Positions 1 to 7,532 are shown, counted from the first letter of the stretch. The stretch: 14,519 nt of DNA from CALEUX01 sp964521525 (GCA_964521525.1 CAZFTD010000086.1:1-14519), one strand, 5' to 3'. The notes: generated by a model not told the origin, from the letters alone. Program-made: numbers and translations.

Positions 1-615
1 ATGAACCGGTATAATATTGCGTTTATGTTGAATGGCCTTTTTAATGAAATTTTTCTTCCACTCCAGGTCAGCAATTTTGCCATTTCTTTTTCTGCTTACC
101 AATCCGGCCGGAAACATGAGCATTTGCGCATCCGACTTGTAGGCCTCTTCCATTTGGCGGGCAGCATCTTTCGAATGTCCTCCATGTTTGTTAATGGGGA
201 TGAAAATGTTATCCAGGCCTTTAATGTTCATCAGAATATCGTTAACCGGAAATTTTAAATTGGTAAATTTCTCGCCCACAGCAGTTATCAGGGCTATACC
301 ATCCATCCCCCCAAGTGGGTGATTTGAGGCGAATAAAAACCGGCCGCTTCCCGGAATATTTTCTATGCCTGCCGTATTGTACCGAACACCAAACTCCTCA
401 AGAATGGCTTTTGAAAAGTCGAGACCTTTTTTATGGCTGTTTTTTGAAATAAAGGCATTTATTTCGTCCTGGTGGGTAATTCTTTTTAAGTACCTGATAA
501 CGAAGGACGGAATAATTTTTAATAGTCCTGGATTCTTGCTTGAAAATACCTTTTCAATATCAATAAGCAATTCTGTTTTTGAATTTTCTCCGGTATCTTT
601 GTTCGCTGACTCCAC
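1..615 (-). CDS. PlsC-like lysophospholipid (O-)acyltransferase, hemolysin/OlsA type, 3' end outside window
   Basis: Reading the minus strand from the GTG at 615-613 gives 205 open codons to the window edge, so the C-terminus is missing. The protein has the acyltransferase block SNHPLGGMDG (residues 97-106, with His99 and Asp105) and the block FPAGLVSR (168-175), which resembles the FPEG substrate-binding motif. This pattern fits the hemolysin/OlsA branch of the PlsC superfamily, which transfers an acyl chain to a lyso-lipid at the inner membrane; in Bacteroides a related enzyme (GlsA) completes glycine lipids. The exact substrate is inference. The reading frame has a TAA two codons before the GTG and the first in-frame ATG lies inside the HPLGGMD motif, so GTG (or a nearby TTG) must be the start. 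No good ribosome binding site is visible. The gene is divergent from mraZ and probably independent of the dcw operon. Confidence 0.82.
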   Translation of the reverse strand, partial: MESANKDTGENSKTELLIDIEKVFSSKNPGLLKIIPSFVIRYLKRITHQDEINAFISKNSHKKGLDFSKAILEEFGVRYNTAGIENIPGSGRFLFASNHPLGGMDGIALITAVGEKFTNLKFPVNDILMNIKGLDNIFIPINKHGGHSKDAARQMEEAYKSDAQMLMFPAGLVSRKRNGKIADLEWKKNFIKKAIQHKRNIIPVH

Positions 616-715
616 AAGTTACAGTTTGATTAATAATAATAAAAGCATTTGTTAGAACAGATGAGATTGTAATTGGTTTATAACCCCGGTCTGTTTTGAA
701 TTGCCAATACATACG

Positions 716-723
716 CAAAATTA
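716..723 (-). promoter_or_regulatory. Candidate promoter -7 box for the divergent acyltransferase gene
   Basis: On the minus strand 723-716 reads TAATTTTG followed by C, an exact match to the Bacteroidota -7 consensus TAnnTTTG. No clear TTG -33 box lies 17-23 bases upstream, which weakens the call. If real, transcription would start near 709 and give a leader of about 95 bases before the GTG at 615. Confidence 0.35.
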
Positions 724-810
724 CACAAAATGTTCGTTGAGTAATAGCCGTATATGTGTTATTGATTCTGAAATGCCCATTTTTATTCACATTTTTAATT
801 TCTTAATAAA

Positions 811-850
811 AAAGTGGAATAAAGTGGGTTAAAGTGGTTGATTGTGGTTT
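811..850 (+). promoter_or_regulatory. Putative MraZ operator: four 10-bp direct repeats
   Basis: Four consecutive 10-base units sit head to tail: AAAGTGGAAT (811), AAAGTGGGTT (821), AAAGTGGTTG (831) and ATTGTGGTTT (841). The first three share AAAGTGG exactly and the fourth keeps TGTGG shifted to the same register. The 10-base period is one DNA turn, so all copies face the same side of the helix. MraZ proteins are known to bind tandem repeats with this spacing just upstream of mraZ (TGGGN separated by 5 bases in E. coli; AAAGTG-type repeats in Mollicutes). The array ends 41 bases before the mraZ ATG and runs directly into the candidate -7 box, covering the -33 region, as expected for autorepression. 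Binding here is inferred from sequence and position. Confidence 0.75.
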
Positions 851-868
851 AATTTTGTATTACTTTTA
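838..868 (+). promoter_or_regulatory. Candidate promoter of the dcw operon
   Basis: TAATTTTG at 850-857 matches the Bacteroidota -7 consensus TAnnTTTG exactly, but no TTG lies 17-23 bases upstream of it. A second option is TACTTTTA at 861-868 (one mismatch) with TTG at 838-840, 20 bases upstream. Either choice places the -33 region or the space between boxes inside the repeat array, so MraZ bound there would block the polymerase. The leader before the mraZ ATG would be only about 15 to 30 bases. Confidence 0.5.
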
Positions 869-891
869 CAGGAAATTATCCTTTCAGCCCA

Positions 892-1353
892 ATGATCACA
901 TTTATAGGCGATTTTGAATGTAAAACCGACGATAAAGGTCGCATTGTTTTACCGGCTGCATTTAAAAAGGCAGTGGGAAAGGATGAGTTGCGTTTTGTTG
1001 TAAAGAAGCATCTTTTCGATAATTGTTTGGTTATCTATCACTATTCGCATTGGGAAGAAGAACTGGAAAGGCTTAGACATGTGGGGAAATTTTACAGCCA
1101 GAAACGCAGTGCTTTTTTAAGAGGGTTTTTTAAAGGGTCGGCTGAAATAACGCTCGATGGCAACGGTCGTTTTTTGGTGCCGCGTCGCTTAATGGAACAA
1201 ATAGGTGCCGGCAAGGATGTTGTGTTAATTGGAATTGACCGGTACATTGAATTGTGGGACAGGGATGCATACAATGCAATGGGCGACAATCCTGAGGAGC
1301 TGGCCGGATTGGCTGAATTACTTATGGGAGACGGTTCCCCTGATGAAGATTAG
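892..1353 (+). CDS. mraZ: Transcriptional regulator MraZ
   Basis: This 153-residue protein is the first gene of the dcw run, where MraZ normally sits. It has the two AbrB/SpoVT-like half domains of the family, each with its DxxGR signature: DDKGRIVLP at residues 13-21 and DGNGRFLVP at 89-97. MraZ proteins form ring-shaped oligomers that bind tandem repeats upstream of their own gene and repress the operon; four such repeats lie at 811-850. The ATG start gives the expected N-terminus MITFIGDFECKTD. No Shine-Dalgarno sequence precedes it within 15 bases, which is common in this phylum. The C-terminus is an acidic tail (GDGSPDED). The gene ends 18 bases before rsmH, which implies co-transcription. 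Confidence 0.96.
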   Translation: MITFIGDFECKTDDKGRIVLPAAFKKAVGKDELRFVVKKHLFDNCLVIYHYSHWEEELERLRHVGKFYSQKRSAFLRGFFKGSAEITLDGNGRFLVPRRLMEQIGAGKDVVLIGIDRYIELWDRDAYNAMGDNPEELAGLAELLMGDGSPDED

Positions 1354-1360
1354 GATGTTT

Positions 1361-1365
1361 GGAGG
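1361..1365 (+). promoter_or_regulatory. Ribosome binding site of rsmH
   Basis: GGAGG at 1361-1365 lies 6 bases before the ATG at 1372. It decides the start: the in-frame TTG at 1366 sits directly against the GGAGG, too close to be used. Confidence 0.75.
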
Positions 1366-1371
1366 TTGTTT

Positions 1372-2277
1372 ATGAGCGAAATCTATCATATCCCCGTATT
1401 ACTGGAACCTTGTTTGGAGGGATTAAATATCAATCCCTCGGGCACTTATGTTGACCTGACCTTTGGCGGAGGAGGTCATAGCCGAGCTATTCTGGAACGA
1501 TTGAACAATGGAAAACTCATTGTTTTCGATCAGGATGAAGATGCCTGGGCAAACAGAATTGATGATGAGCGGGTTGTGTTTGTAAGGCATAATTTCAGAT
1601 TTCTGTATCAATTTTTAAAATATCTTGACGCTATTCCGGTTGATGGTATTTTAGCCGATCTAGGTGTATCATCCCATCATTTCGACGAGGCTCAGCGAGG
1701 GTTCTCTTTTCGTTTTGAGGGCGATTTGGATATGCGCATGAACCGGAATAATCCGGTCACTGCCGCCTCAGTGCTTAATACTTATAGTGAAGAGCAACTG
1801 GTTCAGATATTTAAGTTGTATGGCGAAGTTACATCAGCGCCACGTTTGGTACGTGATATTATCAGTTTTAGAAATAATAAGCCTTTCCGAACCACAAGCG
1901 ATTTAAAGGAAGTTGCATCACGTTTTGCTCCTCCCCGCGATGCCGCCAGATTTCTTTCACAGGTTTTTCAAGGGCTCAGAATAGAAGTCAATGGTGAAAT
2001 GGAGGCTTTAAAGGAAATGTTGGCTGCTACTACCCATGTGTTGAAACCCGACGGTCGACTGGTAATTATGTCCTATCATTCCCTTGAAGATCGTCTTGTA
2101 AAGAATTTTTTCCGCACAGGCGATGTTAATAAATCGGAAGTTGAAACCGACCTTTATGGCAGATCAGATGTACCTTTCAGGCTAATCACCCGAAAAGTTG
2201 TGGTTCCCTCTTATGAGGAAATTGAAAGAAACCCACGTTCGAGAAGTGCCAAATTAAGAGTGGCCGAGAAAAATTAG
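1372..2277 (+). CDS. rsmH: 16S rRNA (cytosine(1402)-N(4))-methyltransferase RsmH (MraW)
   Basis: This 301-residue S-adenosylmethionine-dependent enzyme methylates N4 of C1402 in the decoding centre of 16S rRNA. The N-terminus HIPVLLEPCLEGL is typical of the family. The SAM-binding loop DLTFGGGGH is at residues 28-36, DQDEDAW at 53-59, and the family block DLGVSSHHFDEAQRGFSF at 96-113. A second motif, MSYHSLEDRLVKNFF, lies in the C-terminal part, and the tail NPRSRSAKLRVAEK is characteristic. Length is normal. It follows mraZ as in most bacteria, and the next gene starts 2 bases after its stop, so translation is probably coupled. Confidence 0.97.
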   Translation: MSEIYHIPVLLEPCLEGLNINPSGTYVDLTFGGGGHSRAILERLNNGKLIVFDQDEDAWANRIDDERVVFVRHNFRFLYQFLKYLDAIPVDGILADLGVSSHHFDEAQRGFSFRFEGDLDMRMNRNNPVTAASVLNTYSEEQLVQIFKLYGEVTSAPRLVRDIISFRNNKPFRTTSDLKEVASRFAPPRDAARFLSQVFQGLRIEVNGEMEALKEMLAATTHVLKPDGRLVIMSYHSLEDRLVKNFFRTGDVNKSEVETDLYGRSDVPFRLITRKVVVPSYEEIERNPRSRSAKLRVAEKN

Positions 2278-2279
2278 TA

Positions 2280-2669
2280 ATGGTTATGGCGTTTTGGAAA
2301 AGAAATAAAAAAGAGCAGTTACGCGATTTTGAACCTGAAAATGGAGAGGTTCAGAATGGTCCATCCTTTCGGGAATATTTAAACGGACAGGCACTTAACA
2401 ATGAATGGTTGAGGAAGAACCGTAAATACTTATTGTTTTTAGTATTTCTGGCATTTATTTACATCAATAACCATTATAGTGTTGAGTCGTTGTTAAAGGA
2501 ACACCTTGCACTTACCAAGGAAGTTAAGGAATTAAAGTACGAAGCCATTACTACTTCTTCTGACCTGATGTTTATGAGTAAGCAATCAGAAGTGGTTAGA
2601 AAAGTGCAGGAGGCAGGCCTTGAACTGGAGGTGTTGACAACACCCCCGCGTATTTTAAAATCGAATTAA
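2280..2669 (+). CDS. ftsL: FtsL-like cell division protein
   Basis: This small protein (129 residues from the ATG at 2280, or 127 from the ATG at 2286) has FtsL topology. A charged cytoplasmic N-terminus of about 48 residues is followed by one membrane segment at about 50-63 (YLLFLVFLAFIYIN). A short periplasmic region of about 65 residues then has the heptad-like pattern of a coiled coil (SLLKEHLALTKEVKELKYEA). FtsL joins FtsQ in the divisome and helps switch on FtsW-FtsI. Sequence identity of FtsL is low across bacteria, so the call rests on size, topology and position between rsmH and ftsI; it resembles the FtsL-like family of Bacteroidota. The two ATG starts cannot be told apart because neither has a clear ribosome binding site. 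Confidence 0.82.
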   Translation: MVMAFWKRNKKEQLRDFEPENGEVQNGPSFREYLNGQALNNEWLRKNRKYLLFLVFLAFIYINNHYSVESLLKEHLALTKEVKELKYEAITTSSDLMFMSKQSEVVRKVQEAGLELEVLTTPPRILKSN

Positions 2670-2685
2670 GCAGTTGGCTAAGAAT

Positions 2686-4797
2686 ATGACCCTAAAAAAA
2701 AGCATAATGTTCAGGATGGGGGTGTTGTACCTCTTCTTTGTGGTTCTTGCTATTAGAATCATAATCGAGCTTTTTTTGCTAAAGGTAATTGATGTTGACA
2801 ACTGGAAAGAACAGGCGCAGAAAACTGAAACCAATAACTCCATTGTAAAAGCTAACCGTGGCGATATTCTCGATGTAAAAGGCCGGAAACTGGCAAGCTC
2901 GGTTCCAAGTTACCGCCTTTATATGGATATGCTGGCCGAAGGTCTCACCAACGATATATTCAACAATAACGTTGATTCGTTATCCATCAGTTTATCGAGA
3001 TTCTTTCGCGATAAAAGCCCGGCCGCTTATAAACGAGATTTGCAAATTGCCCGCCAGCGCGGACAACGCTATTATATGGTTAACTCCAGAAGGGTTTCGT
3101 TTACCGATTTGCAAAAGATCAATAATTTTCCACTTTACCGATTAGGACGCAATAAAAGTGGATTTATCCCTGAGCAGTACGATCAGCGTAAACTACCGTT
3201 TGGCTCGTTGGCATCGCGTACTGTGGGTAAATTGTATGGCGATAGCTCAAAGGGCGGAATGATTGGCCTTGAACGCGCTTACGATGAGCCATTAAGCGGA
3301 ACAGATGGTATTAGCACTATGAAACGCATTTCTGGAAGATGGATTCCTGAGGTAGTAGTGGCGCCTGTGGATGGACTTGATTTAGTAACCCATATCGATA
3401 TTGCCATTCAGGATGTGGCTGAGCACTCTCTTCGTAAACAGCTAATCAGGCATGATGCACATCATGGTATTGCCATATTGATGGAAGTGCAAACCGGTGC
3501 TATAAAAGCTATTGTTAACCTTCACCGGCAAGGCAAAGGAGTGTATGTGGAGGATCATTATAATTATGCCATTGGCGAAAGCAACGAACCTGGCTCTACT
3601 TTTAAACTCTTTAGCCTGATGGCCGCTTTTGAAGATGGTGCGATAGACCTGAACGATTCAGTCGACACTGGTAACGGTGCTCACCGTTTCCATGATCGCA
3701 TCATGCGCGACAGCCACCAGGGGGGATACGGATGGTTATCGGTTAAGGAGGTATTTGAAAAATCTTCGAATGTCGGTATTTCAAAGCTTATTGATAAACA
3801 ATTTGGTAAAAATCCGCGCAAATTTGTCGATCAGCTTTATTCCATGGGGCTCAACAAACCATTGGAAATTGAAATTAAAGGAGAAGGAAATCCGGTGATA
3901 AAATATCCCGGAGATCCAGGGTGGTCGGGTGTTACTTTACCATGGATGTCGATAGGCTACGAAGTGCAGATGAGCCCGCTTCAAACGCTTGCTTTTTACA
4001 ATGCCGTTGCCAACAAGGGCAAGCTGGTTCGGCCATCGTTTGCCAAAGGGTTAAGCCGAAACGGCAAACTGGTTGAAAAATTTTCTCCGGTAGTCATCAA
4101 GAGTTCCATATGTTCACGTTCAACCATCGAAAAGGTACACCAGTTACTGGTAGGAGTTGTTGAGAATGGAACGGCTACCAATATTCGCAACGAGAAATAC
4201 AGCATTGCAGGTAAAACAGGTACTGCACAAATAGCAAAGGGTACACAGGGATATAAGAGTGGAGGTGTGGAGTATCAGGCGTCGTTTGTTGGATATTTTC
4301 CGGCCGATCAGCCCCGGTATTCGTGCATTGTAGTGGTGAATGCCCCATCTAATAACGTTTATTATGGCAACATTGTAGCCGGAACTGTTTTTCGCGAAAT
4401 TGCCGACAGGGTATATGCTTCTGATTTGCACATGAACCGGAACAAATCTGTTAGCAAGAACTTTGATAATGGCGTTTTTCCATATTCCAAAGGTGGTACC
4501 TACAACGATTTGATAACCATCTATAAAAAACTGGATTTTCCTGTTTTAGAGAGAAATGTAAACACTGAGTGGGTTTCAACCCAGGCCACTGATACAGGAA
4601 TTGGATTTAAACCAAAAACGCTTCCTGGCGGGGTGGTGCCTCCGGTAATTGGAATGGGAGCCCGCGATGCAGTTTCTATTCTTGAAAACCTTGGGCTTCA
4701 TGTCCAAATTCAGGGTGTTGGAAGGGTTACAAGCCAATCGTTAAAAGCCGGTACAGCCTATCGGCCTGGAAGTACCATCTTTTTAAAACTCGATTAG
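2686..4797 (+). CDS. ftsI: Peptidoglycan transpeptidase FtsI (PBP3) with C-terminal PASTA domain
   Basis: This 703-residue class B penicillin-binding protein cross-links septal peptidoglycan. A membrane anchor at about residues 10-32 follows a short basic tail. The non-catalytic dimerisation region comes next, starting with KANRGDILDVKGRKLA. The transpeptidase domain has all three active-site motifs: STFK at 304-307 (nucleophile Ser304), SSN at 360-362 and KTG at 510-512. Residues about 648-703 form a PASTA domain (VVPPVIGMGARDAVSILENLG onward), absent from E. coli FtsI but present in SpoVD-type proteins and usual in Bacteroidota. I chose the ATG at 2686; an in-frame TTG at 2674 would add MAKN. 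The gene lies 16 bases after ftsL and upstream of its usual partner ftsW, four genes away. Confidence 0.96.
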   Translation: MTLKKSIMFRMGVLYLFFVVLAIRIIIELFLLKVIDVDNWKEQAQKTETNNSIVKANRGDILDVKGRKLASSVPSYRLYMDMLAEGLTNDIFNNNVDSLSISLSRFFRDKSPAAYKRDLQIARQRGQRYYMVNSRRVSFTDLQKINNFPLYRLGRNKSGFIPEQYDQRKLPFGSLASRTVGKLYGDSSKGGMIGLERAYDEPLSGTDGISTMKRISGRWIPEVVVAPVDGLDLVTHIDIAIQDVAEHSLRKQLIRHDAHHGIAILMEVQTGAIKAIVNLHRQGKGVYVEDHYNYAIGESNEPGSTFKLFSLMAAFEDGAIDLNDSVDTGNGAHRFHDRIMRDSHQGGYGWLSVKEVFEKSSNVGISKLIDKQFGKNPRKFVDQLYSMGLNKPLEIEIKGEGNPVIKYPGDPGWSGVTLPWMSIGYEVQMSPLQTLAFYNAVANKGKLVRPSFAKGLSRNGKLVEKFSPVVIKSSICSRSTIEKVHQLLVGVVENGTATNIRNEKYSIAGKTGTAQIAKGTQGYKSGGVEYQASFVGYFPADQPRYSCIVVVNAPSNNVYYGNIVAGTVFREIADRVYASDLHMNRNKSVSKNFDNGVFPYSKGGTYNDLITIYKKLDFPVLERNVNTEWVSTQATDTGIGFKPKTLPGGVVPPVIGMGARDAVSILENLGLHVQIQGVGRVTSQSLKAGTAYRPGSTIFLKLD

Positions 4798-4831
4798 TTA
4801 TTGAAACATAATTAAATTATTAAATAGCTAA

Positions 4832-6298
4832 ATGTCAGAAATGAAGTATTTACACCAGTATATATCAGCCCTGCAAGTTGTTTCCCAAAAGGGCTCTCAT
4901 AATCCAATGATTTCGGGAATCGCGTTTGACTCCCGTCAATCGGGGCCGGGAATAATTTTTGTAGCTACCAGGGGAACTAAAACCGATGGGCATTCATTTA
5001 TTGAGCAGGCAATTAAGGCGGGGTCGCCTGTGGTTGTTTGTGAAACTCTGCCTGGCGTTGATTTTCCGGAAACTGTTATCATTCAGGTAGCTGATTCTGC
5101 CGATGCATTGGGGAAACTCGCGGCTGTGCATTATGATTTTCCCGCTGATAATCTTAAAATTGTGGGTGTAACGGGCACCAACGGAAAAACTACCATTGCA
5201 ACTCTATTGTACAAATTAGCGCTCGAGATGGGTTACAAAGCTGGGCTTTGTTCAACGGTTGCCAATTTTGTGAATCAAAAGCGATTCGAAACCTCTCATA
5301 CCACTCCGGATGCGTTAACATTACAAAAGCTGATGCACGAAATGGTTAACGACGGGTGCGAATATTGCTTTATGGAGGTTAGCTCTCACGCCGTTGACCA
5401 AAAAAGAATCGCCGGGCTTCGGTTTCAGGGGGCTATTTTTACCAATCTCACACATGATCATCTCGATTACCACAAAACTTTCGATGCTTATCTGAAAGCT
5501 AAAAAAGGTTTTTTTGATGGACTTGACAAACAAGCGTTTTCTTTGATTAATTTGGATGATAAGAATGGTAAAGTGATGGTGCAGAACTCTGCTGCGCAAA
5601 ACTATACTTATTCGCTGCGCAAGATGGCCGATTTTAGGGTGAAAATTATTGAAAGCCTGTTTGAAGGAATGCATCTCGAAATAAATGGCAATGAAATGTG
5701 GACTCCTTTTATTGGCCGTTTCAATGCTTCTAACCTGGCAGCTGTTTATGGCTCTGCCATATTGCTTGGCTGGGATACCCAGGAAGTTTTGGTTAATTTA
5801 AGTAAACTTAATCCTGTTGATGGCCGGTTTGAAACCATACGTTCCAGTACAGGAATAACTGCGGTAGTTGATTATGCTCATACTCCCGATGCATTGCAAA
5901 ATGTATTGGAAGCCATCAATCAAATCCGACGATCCGAAAATGAATTAATCACCGTTGTGGGTGCCGGTGGCGACCGCGATCCCTTCAAACGTCCAGTTAT
6001 GGCGGCTGAGGCTGTTAAGGCCAGTACAAGGGTGATTTTAACATCTGATAATCCACGAAGCGAAGACCCGGAATCAATTATTGCCCAAATGATGGATGGA
6101 GTTGATTTTAAGGATAGGATTAAGGTGTTGTGTATTACCAATCGTCGCGAAGCTATTCGCACGGCTTGCTCCATTGCTAAAAAGGGCGATATTGTTTTGG
6201 TAGCTGGTAAAGGACACGAAACCTATCAGGAAATTAAAGGCATAAAGCATCATTTTGATGACAGAGAAATAATCAGAGAATTTTTTGAACAACTTTAA
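4832..6298 (+). CDS. murE: UDP-N-acetylmuramoyl-L-alanyl-D-glutamate--2,6-diaminopimelate ligase MurE
   Basis: This 488-residue cytoplasmic ATP-dependent ligase adds the third stem-peptide residue. The N-terminal UDP-binding domain includes FDSRQSGPGIIFVATRG (32-48). The ATP-binding loop GTNGKTT is at 115-121, followed by TSHTTPD (154-160), VSSHAVDQKR (183-192) and the lysine-rich segment KAKKGFF (222-228) where the carbamylated lysine is expected. The C-terminal domain carries DNPR at 406-409, the diagnostic sequence of enzymes that use meso-diaminopimelate rather than L-lysine, and GKGHETYQ (459-466). An in-frame ATG at 4841 (MKYLHQYIS) is an equally good start; neither has a ribosome binding site. 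The 34-base gap from ftsI is AT-rich and shows no terminator. Confidence 0.96.
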   Translation: MSEMKYLHQYISALQVVSQKGSHNPMISGIAFDSRQSGPGIIFVATRGTKTDGHSFIEQAIKAGSPVVVCETLPGVDFPETVIIQVADSADALGKLAAVHYDFPADNLKIVGVTGTNGKTTIATLLYKLALEMGYKAGLCSTVANFVNQKRFETSHTTPDALTLQKLMHEMVNDGCEYCFMEVSSHAVDQKRIAGLRFQGAIFTNLTHDHLDYHKTFDAYLKAKKGFFDGLDKQAFSLINLDDKNGKVMVQNSAAQNYTYSLRKMADFRVKIIESLFEGMHLEINGNEMWTPFIGRFNASNLAAVYGSAILLGWDTQEVLVNLSKLNPVDGRFETIRSSTGITAVVDYAHTPDALQNVLEAINQIRRSENELITVVGAGGDRDPFKRPVMAAEAVKASTRVILTSDNPRSEDPESIIAQMMDGVDFKDRIKVLCITNRREAIRTACSIAKKGDIVLVAGKGHETYQEIKGIKHHFDDREIIREFFEQL

Positions 6299-6308
6299 TA
6301 ATGTAATC

Positions 6309-7532
6309 ATGCTTTTTTATCTGTACGAATATCTGCAATCAATAAATTTTCCCGGTGCCGGGATGTTTCAATATATTTCTTTCCGGTCGGGGATGGCCGT
6401 TATTTTTGCCTTATTGATAGGTACTATTTTTGGAAAAAAACTCATTAAGATTTTGCAACGGCAGCAGATTGGAGAGGTTGTTCGTGATCTCGGACTCGAA
6501 GGTCAGTATCAGAAAAAGGGTACTCCCACCATGGGTGGAATTATTATCATCGCTTCAATTCTGATACCTGTATTGCTGTTTGGAAAGTTGAGCAATGTTT
6601 ATATTATTCTGATGATTATTACCACCATTTGGCTGGGTATAATCGGGTTTCTGGATGATTATATTAAGGTGTTTAAAAAAGATAAAAAGGGATTGGCTGG
6701 TCGGTTTAAAATTGTGGGGCAGGTTGGACTTGGGCTTATTGTTGGACTAACCCTTTACTTTAACGATAGCGTGGTTGTTCGTCAAAAAACCGTCGAGCAC
6801 GGCCAACAAACCGAAGTGGCAGTACCTCCCACGGCTGTGGCACAAAATGTTAAAGCAACCGTTACAAATGTTCCATTTTTCAAAAATAATCAGTTCGATT
6901 ACAGCTCTCTTACCAGTTTTATGGGCGAAAAGGCCAAAAGTTGGGGTTGGGTGGTTTTTGTTTTGGTGGTTATTTTTATTATCACAGCCGTGTCAAATGG
7001 TGCTAATATAACTGATGGGCTCGATGGGTTGGCTACGGGCGTTTCATCTATAATTGGTGTAACATTGGGGATTTTCGCTTATGTGGGCGGACACTTAATT
7101 TATGCCGATTACCTGAATATTATGTACATCCCTCATACTGAAGAGCTGGTGGTGTTTATGAGTGCTTTTATAGGGGCATGTATTGGGTTTCTATGGTATA
7201 ATTCTTTTCCGGCCCAGGTTTTTATGGGCGACACCGGTAGCCTCACGCTTGGTGGAATAATCGCTGTTTTTGCCATCCTAATCAGAATGGAACTGCTGAT
7301 TCCTATATTGTGCGGCATTTTTCTGGTCGAGAATGTGTCGGTTATGCTTCAGGTTTCCTATTTTAAATACACCAAGCGCAAGTATGGTGAAGGACGCCGT
7401 ATTTTTAAAATGGCTCCACTGCACCATCATTATCAGTTAAAAGGTTATACCGAATCAAAAATTGTTACCAGATTTTGGATTGTGGGAATTATTTTGGCCG
7501 TTATTACCATTGTTACTTTGAAAATCAGATAA
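6309..7532 (+). CDS. mraY: Phospho-N-acetylmuramoyl-pentapeptide-transferase MraY
   Basis: This 407-residue integral membrane enzyme transfers phospho-MurNAc-pentapeptide to undecaprenyl phosphate, making lipid I on the inner face of the membrane. Motifs in order are KKGTPTMGGIIII (69-81), the Asp pair in FLDDYIKVFKKDKKGL (114-129), NITDGLDG (233-240), FMGDTGSLTLGG (305-316) and the histidine motif MAPLHHHYQLKG (368-379). The frame stays open upstream to a TTG at 6285 inside murE, but the ATG at 6309 gives the normal N-terminus (MLFYLYEYL). The protein is about 45 residues longer than E. coli MraY because of an insert at about 151-210 between two membrane segments. It starts 10 bases after murE and ends 2 bases before murD. 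Confidence 0.96.
   Translation: MLFYLYEYLQSINFPGAGMFQYISFRSGMAVIFALLIGTIFGKKLIKILQRQQIGEVVRDLGLEGQYQKKGTPTMGGIIIIASILIPVLLFGKLSNVYIILMIITTIWLGIIGFLDDYIKVFKKDKKGLAGRFKIVGQVGLGLIVGLTLYFNDSVVVRQKTVEHGQQTEVAVPPTAVAQNVKATVTNVPFFKNNQFDYSSLTSFMGEKAKSWGWVVFVLVVIFIITAVSNGANITDGLDGLATGVSSIIGVTLGIFAYVGGHLIYADYLNIMYIPHTEELVVFMSAFIGACIGFLWYNSFPAQVFMGDTGSLTLGGIIAVFAILIRMELLIPILCGIFLVENVSVMLQVSYFKYTKRKYGEGRRIFKMAPLHHHYQLKGYTESKIVTRFWIVGIILAVITIVTLKIR

Noticed and set aside
1..655. Plus-strand open frames at 1-258 and 365-655
   Set aside because: They are antisense to the acyltransferase, whose minus-strand frame is open across the region and carries clear catalytic motifs.
560..790. Minus-strand 76-codon open frame crossing the divergent intergenic region
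   Set aside because: It overlaps the start of the acyltransferase in a different frame, has no recognisable motif, and runs through the likely promoter of that gene.
811..850. The tandem repeats as a CRISPR array or a simple microsatellite
   Set aside because: There are no spacers, the unit is only 10 bases, and position and core sequence fit an MraZ operator much better.
4798..4831. AT-rich ftsI-murE gap as a terminator or promoter
   Set aside because: There is no GC-rich stem, T run or well-spaced promoter pair; AT-rich composition alone is not evidence.
5321..5674. Minus-strand 117-codon open frame
   Set aside because: It lies wholly inside murE on the opposite strand and shows no family motif; it is a shadow of the coding strand.
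6285..6308. Upstream TTG start for mraY overlapping the end of murE
   Set aside because: The ATG at 6309 gives the normal N-terminus; the added residues (NNFNNVI) come from murE coding sequence in another frame.
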